Origin: Spirodela intermedia
Taxonomy: Eukaryota; Streptophyta; Magnoliopsida; Alismatales; Araceae
Direction of reading: 5' to 3'
DNA length: 64,000 nt
Assembly (NCBI GenBank): GCA_902729315.2
Contig: LR746275.1
Location: 1,830,501-1,894,500, forward strand
In this document: piece by piece, positions 1 through 10,953 of the stretch
How positions within the stretch are numbered: the stretch's first letter is position 1
Layout: the number at the start of each line of letters is the position of its first letter
Notes under the pieces: generated by a model
Told to the model about the DNA's origin: nothing
The model's input: the letters and a program-made list of their open reading frames with translations, nothing else
The model's database searches: none
Position numbers and translations under genes: made by a program

Positions 1-4
1 TTAC

Positions 5-193
5 CTTAACAGCGGCGGAGGCTTCTGCGTAGGTGAAGATGAGTCTTCCACGGCGGAGGCTCTTGATCATCAGGACGTTGACCCAGGAGGGGCTGGAGAA
101 CCCATTCAGGTGGGGCTCAGGGTTCACGAGGGCCGCCCTGAGCTCCCCAAAGGGCAGCCGCTGGGGGGTTTCAGCTTCACCCCAATGGCTTCT
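5..193 (-). CDS. Partial exon of an unidentified gene running off the left edge
   Basis: On the minus strand a GC-rich open frame of about 60 codons ends in a plausible splice donor (AAG then GTAA) at the window edge. It may begin after a CAG acceptor at 194-196. The peptide includes NPEPHLNGFSSPSWVNVLMI and then KSLRRGRLIFTYAEASAAVK, which reads like real protein (aromatic, ordered, no low complexity). Just upstream in a different frame another coding-looking stretch starts with an ATG at about 261 (STAEYLEETWIDHLRFRF). The two could be separate exons or one exon broken by an indel. I do not recognise the family. The next exon would lie left of the window. Confidence 0.35.
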
Positions 194-358
194 CTGAAGC
201 GGAAGCGTAGATGATCTATCCAGGTTTCCTCAAGATATTCAGCCGTTGATGCTAAGCTCATGTCTATGAAAGGCAGGATATCATCATCATCATCATCATC
301 ATCTCTCTCTCTCTCTCTCTCTCTCTCCAGACGTATCCTCTTTTCAGAGCTTCACTGA

Positions 359-910
359 TCAACTTTTGGGCATCAAAGGGTCGGCGAGTCCAGCAGGATA
401 AAAATCAGCTGCTTTGATATGAATTAATGTTGCCTGTTCAAGGGGCTTCCTTGAAGCTTTATATACACATTGACTTTTGGGATGTCAATGGGTCCGCAAG
501 TCAACGGCACGAAGAACAGCTGCTTTGATACTTGTAAATGTGGCCATTTTTATCGGCTCCCTTAAAAAAATTATTACACACATTACCATATTTTGTAAAA
601 AACTCTTAGTATTTTTTACTTTTATCTTCTCTTTTTTCTTCGAGCGTATCATTTTTTGGAATTTCACACATTAACTTCTAGGGCGTCAAAGGGTCCACAA
701 GTCAACGGGCATGAGAAACATCTGCTCTGATATTTGCGAATGTTGCCATTTTCATGGGCTTCCTTGAAAATATTATTAACACATAAATATTTTTTGGTAA
801 ATAATTCTTTTTATTTTTTTCCTTTTTTTCATAGTGTGTATCAAATTTTCGGTATTTCGCAAATCATATTTTCGGCATGAAAGTCGTCTGCTTTGATTAC
901 CTTTGTTTTT
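359..910. repeat. Diverged tandem repeat, about 3.5 copies
   Basis: A motif of the form 'ttttgggcatcaaagggtc ... agtcaacggcatgag ... tctgctttgatatttg ... aatgttgcc ... gggcttccttgaa' recurs starting near 362, 472 and 673, with a degenerate fragment near 875-905. Copies 2 and 3 are about 200 bp apart and include an AT-rich tail. Copy 1 is about 110 bp and lacks that tail. No coding potential is evident. Nothing else was recognised between 262 and 1000 apart from a (CT)n tract at 301-327. Confidence 0.6.
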
Positions 911-1255
911 TTTTAATGTATTATTATTATTATTTATTTCCCTTGGGGGGGCATATTTCTAGGCGTCGGATGATATTATTTTTTTTAATTCCATACGATT
1001 TTCACAAACAAAAAAATTCTGGGCCATCGCCGTAGACCGTACATTCGTTAAATAATATAAGGGCCGGCCGGGTCGACTCGGCCGAGTCCACAAACCCGGG
1101 TGATCTCTCTGCAGCTTTGTGAACGGGGTTTAGGCTGAGTCTCCGGGCAGCCCCTCCCTCCTGAGAAAGCGTCTCTCTCTCTCCCTCTCTCTCTCCCCTT
1201 GTCTGGGCCTCTTCCCCGTTGAGGAGCAGCGTCTGCGAGGCTACGTGGATTTCTG

Positions 1256-2322
1256 GTGAGAGACACAGGGGAGGAGGGGTAACTGCCCGGATTTCTGCTG
1301 GTTTCCGACGGAGGTATTTGGAATCCATGCTCCTGATCTTGGCCCGATCCTTGCGCTTTTATGTTATTTGGTTTCCTAGATTCTAGATTTTTTTTTTTTT
1401 CCTTGGCTTATCGTGCTGTCCTATTGAAAACCCTAATGAATCGATTTGTGGAAACTGAACAGGAGTGACGTATGAGAATACCGAAATTGTTTGAACCAGA
1501 TAATAATCGCTCTAGCTTCCCGCTTACACTGATGGTTTAGATTCTGAATTTCTTTTATCGAGTTTCGTGAGATGCGACCTGATGACTGGCGGCTTATCAT
1601 GAGGTTCACAGTTGGAAAAAAAGAAGAAGAGTTGGTAACTGTACGAGTTATTACAGTCATAACTTGTATTTTGAGAAATTCATGGAGTCTGAGATGTCTG
1701 AGAGCCCATGGGCACAGATTAGGCCGAGAACTAGGGCTCATGTCTTGTTTCAGATGATATTTTTGGTCAAGTTTTCAAACGTAGATATGAAAATTTCCCA
1801 TATTTATCGGATTTTGTTATACCTTTTGTGAGAAAAATCAAAATAATCATCACGTAATTTATGGTCGTAAGTATCCAATGAGAGATCTTGGCATTATCTT
1901 TCATCTTATATGAAAAACTGTAGAACCGTTTATCAATGGCATTTTAAACTTTCGGCTGTTTAATTCAGTTGAGTTGTAAAAGTAAGAACGTTTTTAGTGA
2001 AAGAAAACCGAATAGGGACAGGCAAGAAGAAGTGATGAAAAAGTGAATGATAGAAGAGAAAGAGTACAGATAAATGATGAAAGAAAGAGAAAAAATACCT
2101 TACAAGTTTACACCTTTAGGCTATATGTGTTTTTGATATTCATAATCATCTTTTACTGTTTATTTTCACTGCGACTAGTAGGTTATTGAATTTTATTGAT
2201 GTATTAAATTTTTAAAAAAATACCAAAAAACTTTGGTTAACAGAAACACATAGTTCATGAGATGGATTAAATTACCTTATAACTTTTTTCTATCTCCCTT
2301 TAATCTCCGATTGTGGCTGCAG
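1256..2322 (+). other. Probable 5' UTR intron of the ankyrin gene
   Basis: A donor TTCTG|GTGAGA follows a CT-rich leader at 1170-1255, and an acceptor GTGGCTGCAG lies 49 bases before the start codon. The interval is AT-rich and holds no convincing exon. This is inferred from splice-site quality and composition only. Confidence 0.45.
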
Positions 2323-2371
2323 AAAGAGTCGAGTTTCCTTCTCCTTCTTATCCTCAAAAGAAGATAAATCC

Positions 2372-4727
2372 ATGGGATTAATGTTGGAAAACCAAATGAC
2401 ATCGCAGACATCTATGGCAGCTACAGAGGAACAGATAGAAGCATTGCTGGAGGTTCTTCACTTACTATCTCTATTTCTTTATTTTTCCTGTCCCTATTTC
2501 TTTTAATTTATTTACTTAAGTGGCATTAGATGTGTAGTTTTTTGTCAATGACAGAATATGATTGTTGGGCCTTGAGCTTTCAGCTGTTTTGATCTGTCTG
2601 TGCTTTTAAAAGCGCACTCACTTAAGCATTCTTCTGCGGATAATTCGATTCTTTAGTTCTAAAAAAAATCTATGAAGGTGCTTCATGGTGGAAAATTTTC
2701 AGTGATATTCATGTTTATCTCATATTCTGTTAGGCTTGTATAAGTCATTCATTGCCATTTTTGGAAACAGGCAGCTAGATATGACGATATTGAAGATATC
2801 ATTAGCTTGTCTTCTGTTGGGGTTTCGCTTGATTCCAAGGACTCTGAAGGAAGGACAGGTCAGATTTTAACCCAAGCTACTCAACTTGCTGTTTCAAAAT
2901 CAATAGCGTCTCATAGATTCTGTCTTTGTCATCATCTGCATTCTGCCAAGTTGATCGTCTCCACCCCCTTTTTGTACAGTTAATTTGATACGATTAGCAG
3001 AAAGGAAGCTATTACAATCTCCCAAAAATGGACGTTATTTTCTCCAATTTTCAGGGGGATATTTTATACTTCATGTTCCTTGCATCTTTGGCATTTAGAG
3101 CTCAAAAAAGTAAAGTTTGCTGGTTAGATTTATGTATATATCACTGCTGACATTCCTAGTATGATACCACACTATAGTAAGTTCACTTTGCCCCCCTTTT
3201 TTTGTTTAGATCGCCAAATTCCTCTTTCCTTCTTCATAGTGTGAGCCTAGAATACCGAATACTTCCATTGCAATGACACATCAGACTGTGTTAATGGCAA
3301 TGAAATACCAATCTAGCATCTTAAGTCCGATGAATTGCCATTTTCGTCCTTGTACCTTGTGCCCCTGAGCAAGTGAATGGGTTGACCTCTGCTCCTGGAC
3401 TTCATCATGTTGACCTTGTTTATAATTTCATTCGTTTTTGGAGATGAACTTTTTTTGTTCCTTAAAAGTTTACAGGCTATCCTCCATTTCTTCAAATGTT
3501 AGTGTTCGCTCTCTGTATGACGATGTGTTCTTGCTCTTTCCAGCGCTTCACATGGCTGCTGCTAATGGGCACCTTCAAATTGTGGAGTACCTGATCAGTA
3601 ATGGCGCAGTAAGCAGTTATCCGTTGACCTCTCTTCCCACTTTATTAATGCGTGGCTTCATGAACTGGGATGCCCGTTGACTCATTGGTATCTGGCATTT
3701 TGTACACAGACTAACAAATATGAGGCATATATACTTTAGTTTGCCGACTCAATAATCAACATAGATTACAGGCTCAGATGTTATCCCAAGACTTAAACAT
3801 TAGAAAGTTTCTTATTACTTCGTAATAAACGCAATCTTTAACCCTTTTCCTGCCATGCAAGTTCCCATATGCTTGGTCAACATGATCTTCATTCCATGAA
3901 ACCTTGGAAGGAATTGTATTCCGGGAGCAGGAAGCAGCAGCCGGAAGATAAACTTCACTCTTACTGTCTAACTATATCGGTGGCTGCCCCTAGGTTTACA
4001 ATAGTCAACGCTTCACTTGATTAGGTGAGCTCAAAGGGGGAGGGGTGGTGGATTCCACTGATTAGGAAATGCAAAGGATTATTTTCATAATTGGATGAAA
4101 TCGCTCGCTTAGACAATGACTTGCTTGCTTCTACCCCAGAATCCAATGCCTGAAACACTCTGGATATATCTGATCCGGCCTTGCTCTTCAGGCTGTGGAC
4201 AGCATGTTCTTCCTCTGTACATTTCTTTCCAATTATGATGGGTAAAACCTTGGAATTATTCAAAAAATTAGACGCCCACTGGAAGATCATTCTGTCAGTA
4301 GGTGTATTGGGTCACTTAAACTCGTGTGATTTTCCATAAAATATGTTCTTGCAGGATCCCAATGTCTCCAACTCTGAGAACAACACCCCTCTTCATTGGG
4401 CTTGCTTGAATGGCCACACTGAGGTGATCCCCCCTGTGCCCTAATATCCGCAAGGCTCCCATCTTAGTTGAGTGGATGAGCGAAAATATTTCAATCTCCA
4501 GGTTGTGAAGGCATTGATCATCTGTGGCGCCGACGTCAGCCGACTGAACCGGTAGGCTCCCCTCCCCTTCTGGGCTCTTGCCAACTTTTTGACCCGTTGA
4601 CTTTTCCTGCGGCAGCTTCGAGCGATCGCCAGTTGACGAGGCTGTGATGAGGGGGAGGCTGGAGGTGATCGATGCGGTCAACGCGGCAGTAGCGCAGCGG
4701 GAGCTTGATGGTGTTCAGGTATCTTGA
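2372..4727 (+). CDS. Small ankyrin-repeat protein
   Basis: Six exons: 2372-2452, 2771-2858, 3544-3608, 4355-4423, 4502-4551, 4616-4727, giving 154 residues. All junctions are GT-AG and phases agree. The product is a short soluble protein with about three ankyrin repeats. ALHMAAANGHLQIVEYLIS is a textbook repeat (TALHxAAxxGHxxIVEYLI), followed by NNTPLHWACLNGHTEVVKAL and a degenerate third repeat ending in a helical tail (VMRGRLEVIDAVNAAVAQ). It resembles the YAR1/P16F5.05c-like cytosolic ankyrin proteins of about 150-180 residues found across plants and fungi. The repeats imply protein binding; the partner is unknown. A 5' UTR intron (about 1256-2322, TTCTG|GTGAG to TGCAG) is likely, with the transcript start in the CT-rich GC-rich stretch near 1150-1250. 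The start was chosen because it is the first in-frame ATG upstream of the conserved EEQIEALLEAARYDDIEDII segment. Confidence 0.85.
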
Positions 4728-4977
4728 TGAGGGTTGCCAGTTAGTTGTCGGTTCTGGGTGCCATGAACGTAGTAGCCTTAAAAGTGGGGAGTTTGACCTG
4801 TTGTGCTCCCACGGAGTGGAGAAGGGGACCACCGAGGCTATGTGGGTTTCTTTCCTTTTTTGGAAATAATGTCGATTCCTTTGTGGGTAATGTATGCTCG
4901 TGTAGATTTTTCATGCGTCAAGGTAGAGACTGTGAATGAGTCCGCTGAGCTCTGAGCTTCATGTAGGGTCTTTTCAG

Positions 4978-5025
4978 GACTTGCTCCAAACCATGGAGAC
5001 TCTCTCTCTCTCTCTCTCTATCTAT

Positions 5026-5066
<41 letters not shown>

Positions 5067-5082
5067 TCTCTCTCTCTTTCTG
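4978..5082. repeat. CT-rich microsatellite with ACTCTC hexamers
   Basis: A (CT)n tract is followed by a TCTA run, then about six copies of ACTCTC (near 5032-5069), then (CT)n again. It lies downstream of the ankyrin gene. A GA tract at 5277-5302 lies on the other side of a short unique stretch. The 4728-5389 interval otherwise shows nothing recognisable. Confidence 0.8.
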
Positions 5083-5361
5083 AGCAACCCTCTTCTTTGT
5101 GAGTTTGAAAGAAAGATACTACTCCAAGGAAATATTATAGCATTCTACATTGAGGGGCAGCTTGCAACCCACTCTCTGTGTAGGGCCATGTGGTTCTATA
5201 GGTAATCTACTTGAACCTATGTAAAAGCCATGTCGTATGGGGCTACCCACATATAGACCCTGTCACCTATAATACCGAGAGAGAGCGAGAGAGAGAGAGA
5301 GAGGTATATCCTTTCTCGATAATCTAAAATTCCCACACGGCTTTTGGGCTCTTTGGCGGAA

Positions 5362-5369
5362 GAAAAAAA
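5362..5369 (-). terminator. RNA polymerase III terminator of tRNA-Asn
   Basis: A run of T on the minus strand (A run on the plus strand) about 20 bases past the 3' end of the tRNA, at the expected place for Pol III termination. Confidence 0.7.
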
Positions 5370-5389
5370 TATCGGTAAAGTCTGATGTT

Positions 5390-5413
5390 CGCTAGAGGAA
5401 GGGCTTGAACCTT

Positions 5414-5446
<33 letters not shown>

Positions 5447-5463
5447 AACTGAGCTACTCCAGC
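5390..5463 (-). tRNA. tRNA-Asn (GUU)
   Basis: A 74-base minus-strand cloverleaf. The acceptor strand GCTGGAG (5457-5463) pairs with CTCTAGC (5391-5397, one G-U pair). There is a TAGCTCAGTTGGTTAGAGC D arm, an anticodon stem TGTGG/CCACA around loop CTGTTAA (5425-5431) with anticodon GTT at 5427-5429, and a T arm containing GGTTCAAGCC. There is no intron and no encoded CCA, as expected of a nuclear plant tRNA gene. The A and B boxes are intact. Confidence 0.95.
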
Positions 5464-5739
5464 TGATTATTTCAATTCTAGACCAATCTTAGAAGTATAA
5501 GATTTAATGACCAAGTCAAAACGCGCTGACCTATGCGATTTTGACCCATCTACCCACTCCACGGCCCCCGGCTTTTGAAGCCTTCAGCGCCAGTTTTGCG
5601 TGACAAAGGAAAGACGAAACCTTGACCTTCCGACCTCCTCCCCCTTCCTCCGCCTTCCTCCTCCCCCACCCGATTCCCAGCTCTCAATTCCCAATTCTCC
5701 TCCCTTCCGCTGCTGCATGAGCTTTTCCCTCTGCCTCGG

Positions 5740-8700
5740 ATGTCGTGGCCTCCGTTCGTCCTCCTGGTTGTCCTCTTATCTCTCTTCTCCCCCGTGATCT
5801 CCCAGCGCGTCGGGCCCCGAGGTAGGTTGCTGCCCGGGCGGTGGCTCTCGATCTGTTCTCATATGCGTCAACTCCTGTATCGATTTTCCTTCTTCTGTTT
5901 ATTCTTCTTCTTCTCCGAGCAGGTCTCTCCATCAGTTGCGGGGCGGCCAAGAGGAGCGAGATCGACGGCATCGACTGGCTTCCGGACTCGGTTTTCGGTC
6001 CCCCGGGTGTCTCAAAGACCCTCTCCCTCTCCGGCGTCTACCCGGTTCTCTCCACCGTCCGCACCTTCCCCTTCCGCCGCTCGGAAGGCCGCCGTCAGTT
6101 CTGCTACAGCATCCGGACCGTGCCCGGTACAAAGTACCTCATCCGCACTAGCTACTTTTACGGCGACGTCAATGGGCGGCGCGATCCTCCCGTCTTCGAC
6201 CTGATTGTGGATGGAACCCTTTGGGCCGTCGTGAACACGACGGCGGATTACGCGATGAACATGTCGTCCTACTACGAAGGAGTCTACAAGGCCAGGGGAA
6301 GCAGAATCAGACTCTGTCTTGGCGGGAACAATTACACTGATTCAGACCCTTTCATCTCGGCTCTCGAGATGATCATCCTCGAGGGCTCCGTCTACAACTC
6401 CACTGACTTCGACAAGTACGCCTTGGGCCTCGTCGCGAGGAGCAGCTTCGGCCACAGCGGTCCCCTCTTCAGGTAAACCATGGACATGCACTTCATGCTG
6501 TTCCCAGTATCTTCTCATCGTCCTTCGTCTTCTGGATATGTGACAAAGGAGAAGCATTGATCCAGGATGATCCTCTTTTCTGTAGTTTCATCTTTCCATG
6601 TTCTTTATTATTGTTATTGTTATTATTATTATTATTTTATCTTCATCGTATAGCCTGTGGATGAAAAACCAATACTATCTCTGAGACACAAAAGTCGACA
6701 GATTTGCTTATTTCGTTTTTTTATCATAGGAAAGGAAGCTTTTCTTCAATAAAAAATGAAGGATTTATGAGGTTTTTGAATGACCTGTGGAAAAATGTGG
6801 GAGGAATGAGAAGAAGTTGCAAGAGCAGGCATCAAGAACTGATTCAAATTAGGAAATTCATAGCCTACCTAAGAGGTTACAGTGGAGTAATGATGAACAT
6901 GGAGGTATTTATTTGTGCATTGAAAATGAGTATCAACTAAAATTGATGAATATGATGGACGCATTCCAAATTACTAAACTATCTGCTTTTAGATCAGCGA
7001 CAGAAAAAATGGTGAGACTTGTCTTTAGAGAGAGAGAGAGAAGGGATCTAATGGGTATCAGAGAACTGAAATCTAAACTGGTGAGAGACTGCATGGTCAG
7101 GAACTTCTTCCTGCCCACCCACCAAAATCTATCCTTTGGAAATCATGAAATCTTGAACTATCCGTGCACCCTTGACCTCTGCAAGGTTTTTACACTGTTT
7201 CTGAAATCTGGATCCAGTTATTCTTGGCTGTGATAATGTCAATGCAGGGAAGGGAGGATCTTCCATGGGTCAATCTGGATGTTAAGAGGTTGGGTATTAA
7301 TTGGGTCCAGTGCTCATATACAATGACCCATGATTTAAATTTTTATTTGGACGGCCCTTTGAAGATCGATGAATCCAATGCTTAGTAGATATAGATGATA
7401 GTGATCACCATGTAATCATCTGCTTACTAACGATCTATCAGCTCCATCTGGTCATCATTCAGCACCGCTTTGTGAAAACATTTATGACGATTTATCTGAT
7501 AACTCCCAAAATCTCCAGGGATCATCTGTTTTTTAGATGCCTTATCTATGAAAATCTTTAATCTATCCAAATATTTTCAGGTACCCAAACGACACATTTA
7601 ACAGGTACTGGCAGCCATTCGTTGATCGCACAGAGACCATAAGAGGCTCCTCGAATGTTTCGAATTCTGAGCTATGGAATCGCCCTCCTAGGAGTATATT
7701 TGAAACCGCTCTCGTGGTTAACCGCGCCGAATCCATGCAGTTGCAATGGCCCCACTTTTCGCTTCCAAATGCCTCCTACTACATTGCTCTATACTTTGCT
7801 GATCCTTCATCTGAGAGCTCTAGGGCTCTTGATGTTTCCATAAATGGTATTAATTTCTACAACAACCTCCGTGTGACATCATCCGGAATATGCATCTTTG
7901 CATCCAAGTGGGTTCTCTCCGGGGCGACCAGGATCACCCTGGCTCCCTCTGCTGGATCAAATCTCCCTCCACTGATCAATGGCGGTGAGGTCTTCAGCCT
8001 TGTGAAGCTTGGAGGGTTGACTGAATCTAGAGATGGTCTGGTTCTTGCCTAATCACATTTCATCAGACTACTTTTTTTTCTTTTGGGAAAGAATTCTCAT
8101 CTAATTATGATTCTTTTGTATCGTCCCTCGGTGCAGTGCTCGCTCTGGAGGCTCTCAAGAAAAGTTTTGTCAACCCCCCTCCTAATTGGTCTGGGGACCC
8201 CTGCCTGCCCCATGAGTACTCATGGACTGGCATCAAGTGCTCAGGAAACTCAAGAATTCGTGTTGTGAAACTGTGAGTTCGAAATAAACCTAGATTATCA
8301 GAATAAAAAATTAATTCTGATTTTTATTTGATTTTAACTCAATTGATGTGGTCATCTCCACGCTTCTGTTTTGGCAGGAACCTGTCAACTATGAATCTTT
8401 CTGGGACTCTGTCTCCTGAAATCTCCAAGCTGACTGGATTAAATGAAATGTGAGTTATCTTTTATTAATAATTTTGAGTTATTTTTCTATGGAATGTTTA
8501 TTCGCCAATTTTGACATGATTTTATTAATCACACAGCAAGCTGGGGAATAATAATATCTCTGGACAAATTCCCAATTTTAGCAGGCTGAGGAATCTTGCG
8601 AAGCTGTAAGGCCATGGGATGATGCTATGTTGATATCAATTTTCTTTTTTTGAATTTTTCTCATAAAAATGATTTTAGGCATTTGCAAGGCAATAATTTC

Positions 8701-9697
8701 AGTGGGGTTCTTCCTCCATCGCTTGGACGCCTCAGCAACCTGCGTGAGCTGTGAGTCCCTAAATACATAAACATTCAGTTTATATATATTTCTATCAATA
8801 ATTCATGCTTGTATTATGTCCGATCAAATATATCCAGTTCAAATTATGTTAATTGAGATGTGTAAGCCAAAGAAATTACCCTTTTAGCTGAAGTGGTAGT
8901 CAAACCAACAGAAAAAGTATACAAGCTTCAGTTCAAAAATTATTCTTTTCTCGAGCACATCTAGGAAAAGGGATCTTTTTTTCTTTCCCAGAGTTTTTAT
9001 TCGATTTATTAATTCATTGCTCAAGGTGTGCTTTTTTTGTTCATTAGCATAAACCCAATAATTATCCTCGATGATCAAATGAATGTAATTTGATAGGATT
9101 TCTTGAATCTACATTGGTGTTAAGCAACAGTTTCGTTAACCCTAAATCACCTTATTTCTTGTTCCGATTCTTTTCTTAAAAAGTTAATTGAGCTTTGTCT
9201 GCTGTAGTTGTTATACCTGGGAAGAATTGAAGCTTTTTCTTTCTTAACGTTTATTGCCCCATAGTTATTTTACCAATCCCAGAAAATTACTTTGTACGGA
9301 TAGAAAACTGAAGAGATCACTCATGTTGCTCATTTTTTAAGATTTTTTAAAAATTCTGCCTCATAAATTTGATAAAAAGTACAGCAAAGTTTGCTAAGAG
9401 ATTTTCTGCTTGTTCCATTTTGTTATTTTCTGTGTTGTCACTGTTGTTTTATTATTCCATTTATAATTTATTTTCCATGAACTGGTGTGCTTATTCTCTC
9501 TCTCTCTCTCTCTCTACAGTTTTGTGGAGAAGAACAGACTTCGTGGTAAAATTCCAGCAAGCCTGCTAGGAGATGACTTGACCTTTCGGTAAGTGGAGAG
9601 TTGATATATCATGAATATCTGCATCTGGCCCAATAAAAAAAAAAACTAAAAGATTTCTTGTTTCAGGTATTTACCTGGGAATAACTTGTCTCCATGA
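5740..9697 (+). CDS. Malectin-like / LRR receptor-like protein (RLP4-type, no kinase)
   Basis: Nine exons: 5740-5821, 5923-6472, 7581-8035, 8137-8272, 8378-8449, 8537-8605, 8679-8750, 9520-9588, 9667-9697; 511 residues, all GT-AG. Residues 1-26 are a hydrophobic signal peptide. Residues about 30-360 form a malectin-like (di-glucose-binding) domain starting SISCGA, with the typical [22 protein letters not shown] and RTSYFYGD segments. An LRR cap follows ([23 protein letters not shown]). Four LRR exons of about 69-72 bases each give one repeat ([40 protein letters not shown]). The chain ends YLPGNNLSP with no kinase and no obvious membrane helix. Architecture and length match the RLP4 / At3g05990-type proteins, which are linked to the cell surface and wall; ligand binding here is inferred. 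The single-repeat exons are the standard LRR gene structure. Confidence 0.9.
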
Positions 9698-10371
9698 AAT
9701 TGAGGAGCCACGGTGGCTGGAAGGTAATTTTTTTTTTTTGGAATTTTTGGTTTTTTATGCATAAAACGTACCTGAAAAAATTCATATTGAGCAATACCCC
9801 ATAAAATTCTAAATTAGATTCTTGTATCATTCATAATTTTTTTTGGATTTTTTGTAAAAATGCCATTTATATGATTACTGAGGAACATTGCCACAAAATC
9901 CATATTATTTTCTGGGGATGGCATCTGAGATAGAAGATATCAGGGCCATACTTTTAGGCAATCTTGTATTTGTTTTTTCCTCATTAAGAAATTATGATGT
10001 CATAATTAATTATTTTTTGCACCCTCTTGAAGATTACAGGATCCATTCTGTCAGGCACAGAGGGGAAGCAGTCAACTATATTCGGAAATATGACGTCACT
10101 TATAGATTATGAAGATCACACCTTGCCCATGTCCATTCTTTGCTGTATTATTATTTTTATTATTTTTTTTGTTCAGATTATGTAATTTCATGCTCTGCAT
10201 GTCTGTACAAAATCCCAATACATTCTCTTGTAATTTTCGGATTTGTTCAGAAAAAGAAATTCTGGAACCAGTTTTATTATTTTCATGATGCACACGATTT
10301 TCTCCTGGATCGTGGATATTAATCCAAACATCTTTTCTTGCCATGCCTCCCACTCTCTCTTCTGCCCTTGT

Positions 10372-10410
<39 letters not shown>

Positions 10411-10953
10411 TCTCTCGCTAAAACCTGCGCAGGAGATCTTGCTCTAGTTTATTTGATTTGGTGTGCACTTTATAAGGGGAGATAGATAGATAGATAGTTA
10501 TAGTGATAGAGATAGAGATAGAGATATCTATACATAGAGAGAGAGAGAGAGAGTTGGGCGGACTGGGGTGCAAAAGCTAACCGGCCCATTAATGGCTCTA
10601 ATCAGTGATGGGCTTGAAAATTGGGCCGGGCCGGGGATCATTCCCAGAGTTGAACCCGGTTCAGGTCGCCCGCTCGATGGGCGGGGCAGTATAAACCCCG
10701 CCCGCCCTTTCCTTTCCTTTCCGTTGTAAAATTTCAACTTTTACCTGGGAGGGAGGGGGTATATGAGTAGTTTCGTACGACCTCACCTCACGGTTAGTGG
10801 GGGGAACCGACAGTGCTGGTCACCGGAAAACGGTCTGGTCACCGCCCCGTCCATATTCCCCCTTTTTCGTGTAGTACAAAAGCCGCTGCGCCCTCCGGCC
10901 CCTGGTTCTCCATTGGAGCTGCTCTGGCTCGTCCTGGTCCTCCCCGCCCTCCG
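9698..10953. other. Intergenic: RLP 3' region and ARM/BTB promoter
   Basis: AT-rich 3' flank up to about 10350, then a long (CT)n tract (10374-10416), a GATA/GAGATA repeat (10484-10525) and a GA tract (10536-10552). From about 10600 the DNA becomes GC-rich and leads into the first exon of the ARM/BTB gene. No gene was recognised. Confidence 0.6.
10374..10416. repeat. (CT)n microsatellite
   Basis: Nearly pure CT dinucleotide run upstream of the ARM/BTB gene. Similar tracts recur throughout the window, often near transcription starts. Confidence 0.9.

Noticed and set aside
4936-5205. Ser-Leu repeat open frame
   Set aside because: Pure translation of a CT microsatellite with no conserved flanks.
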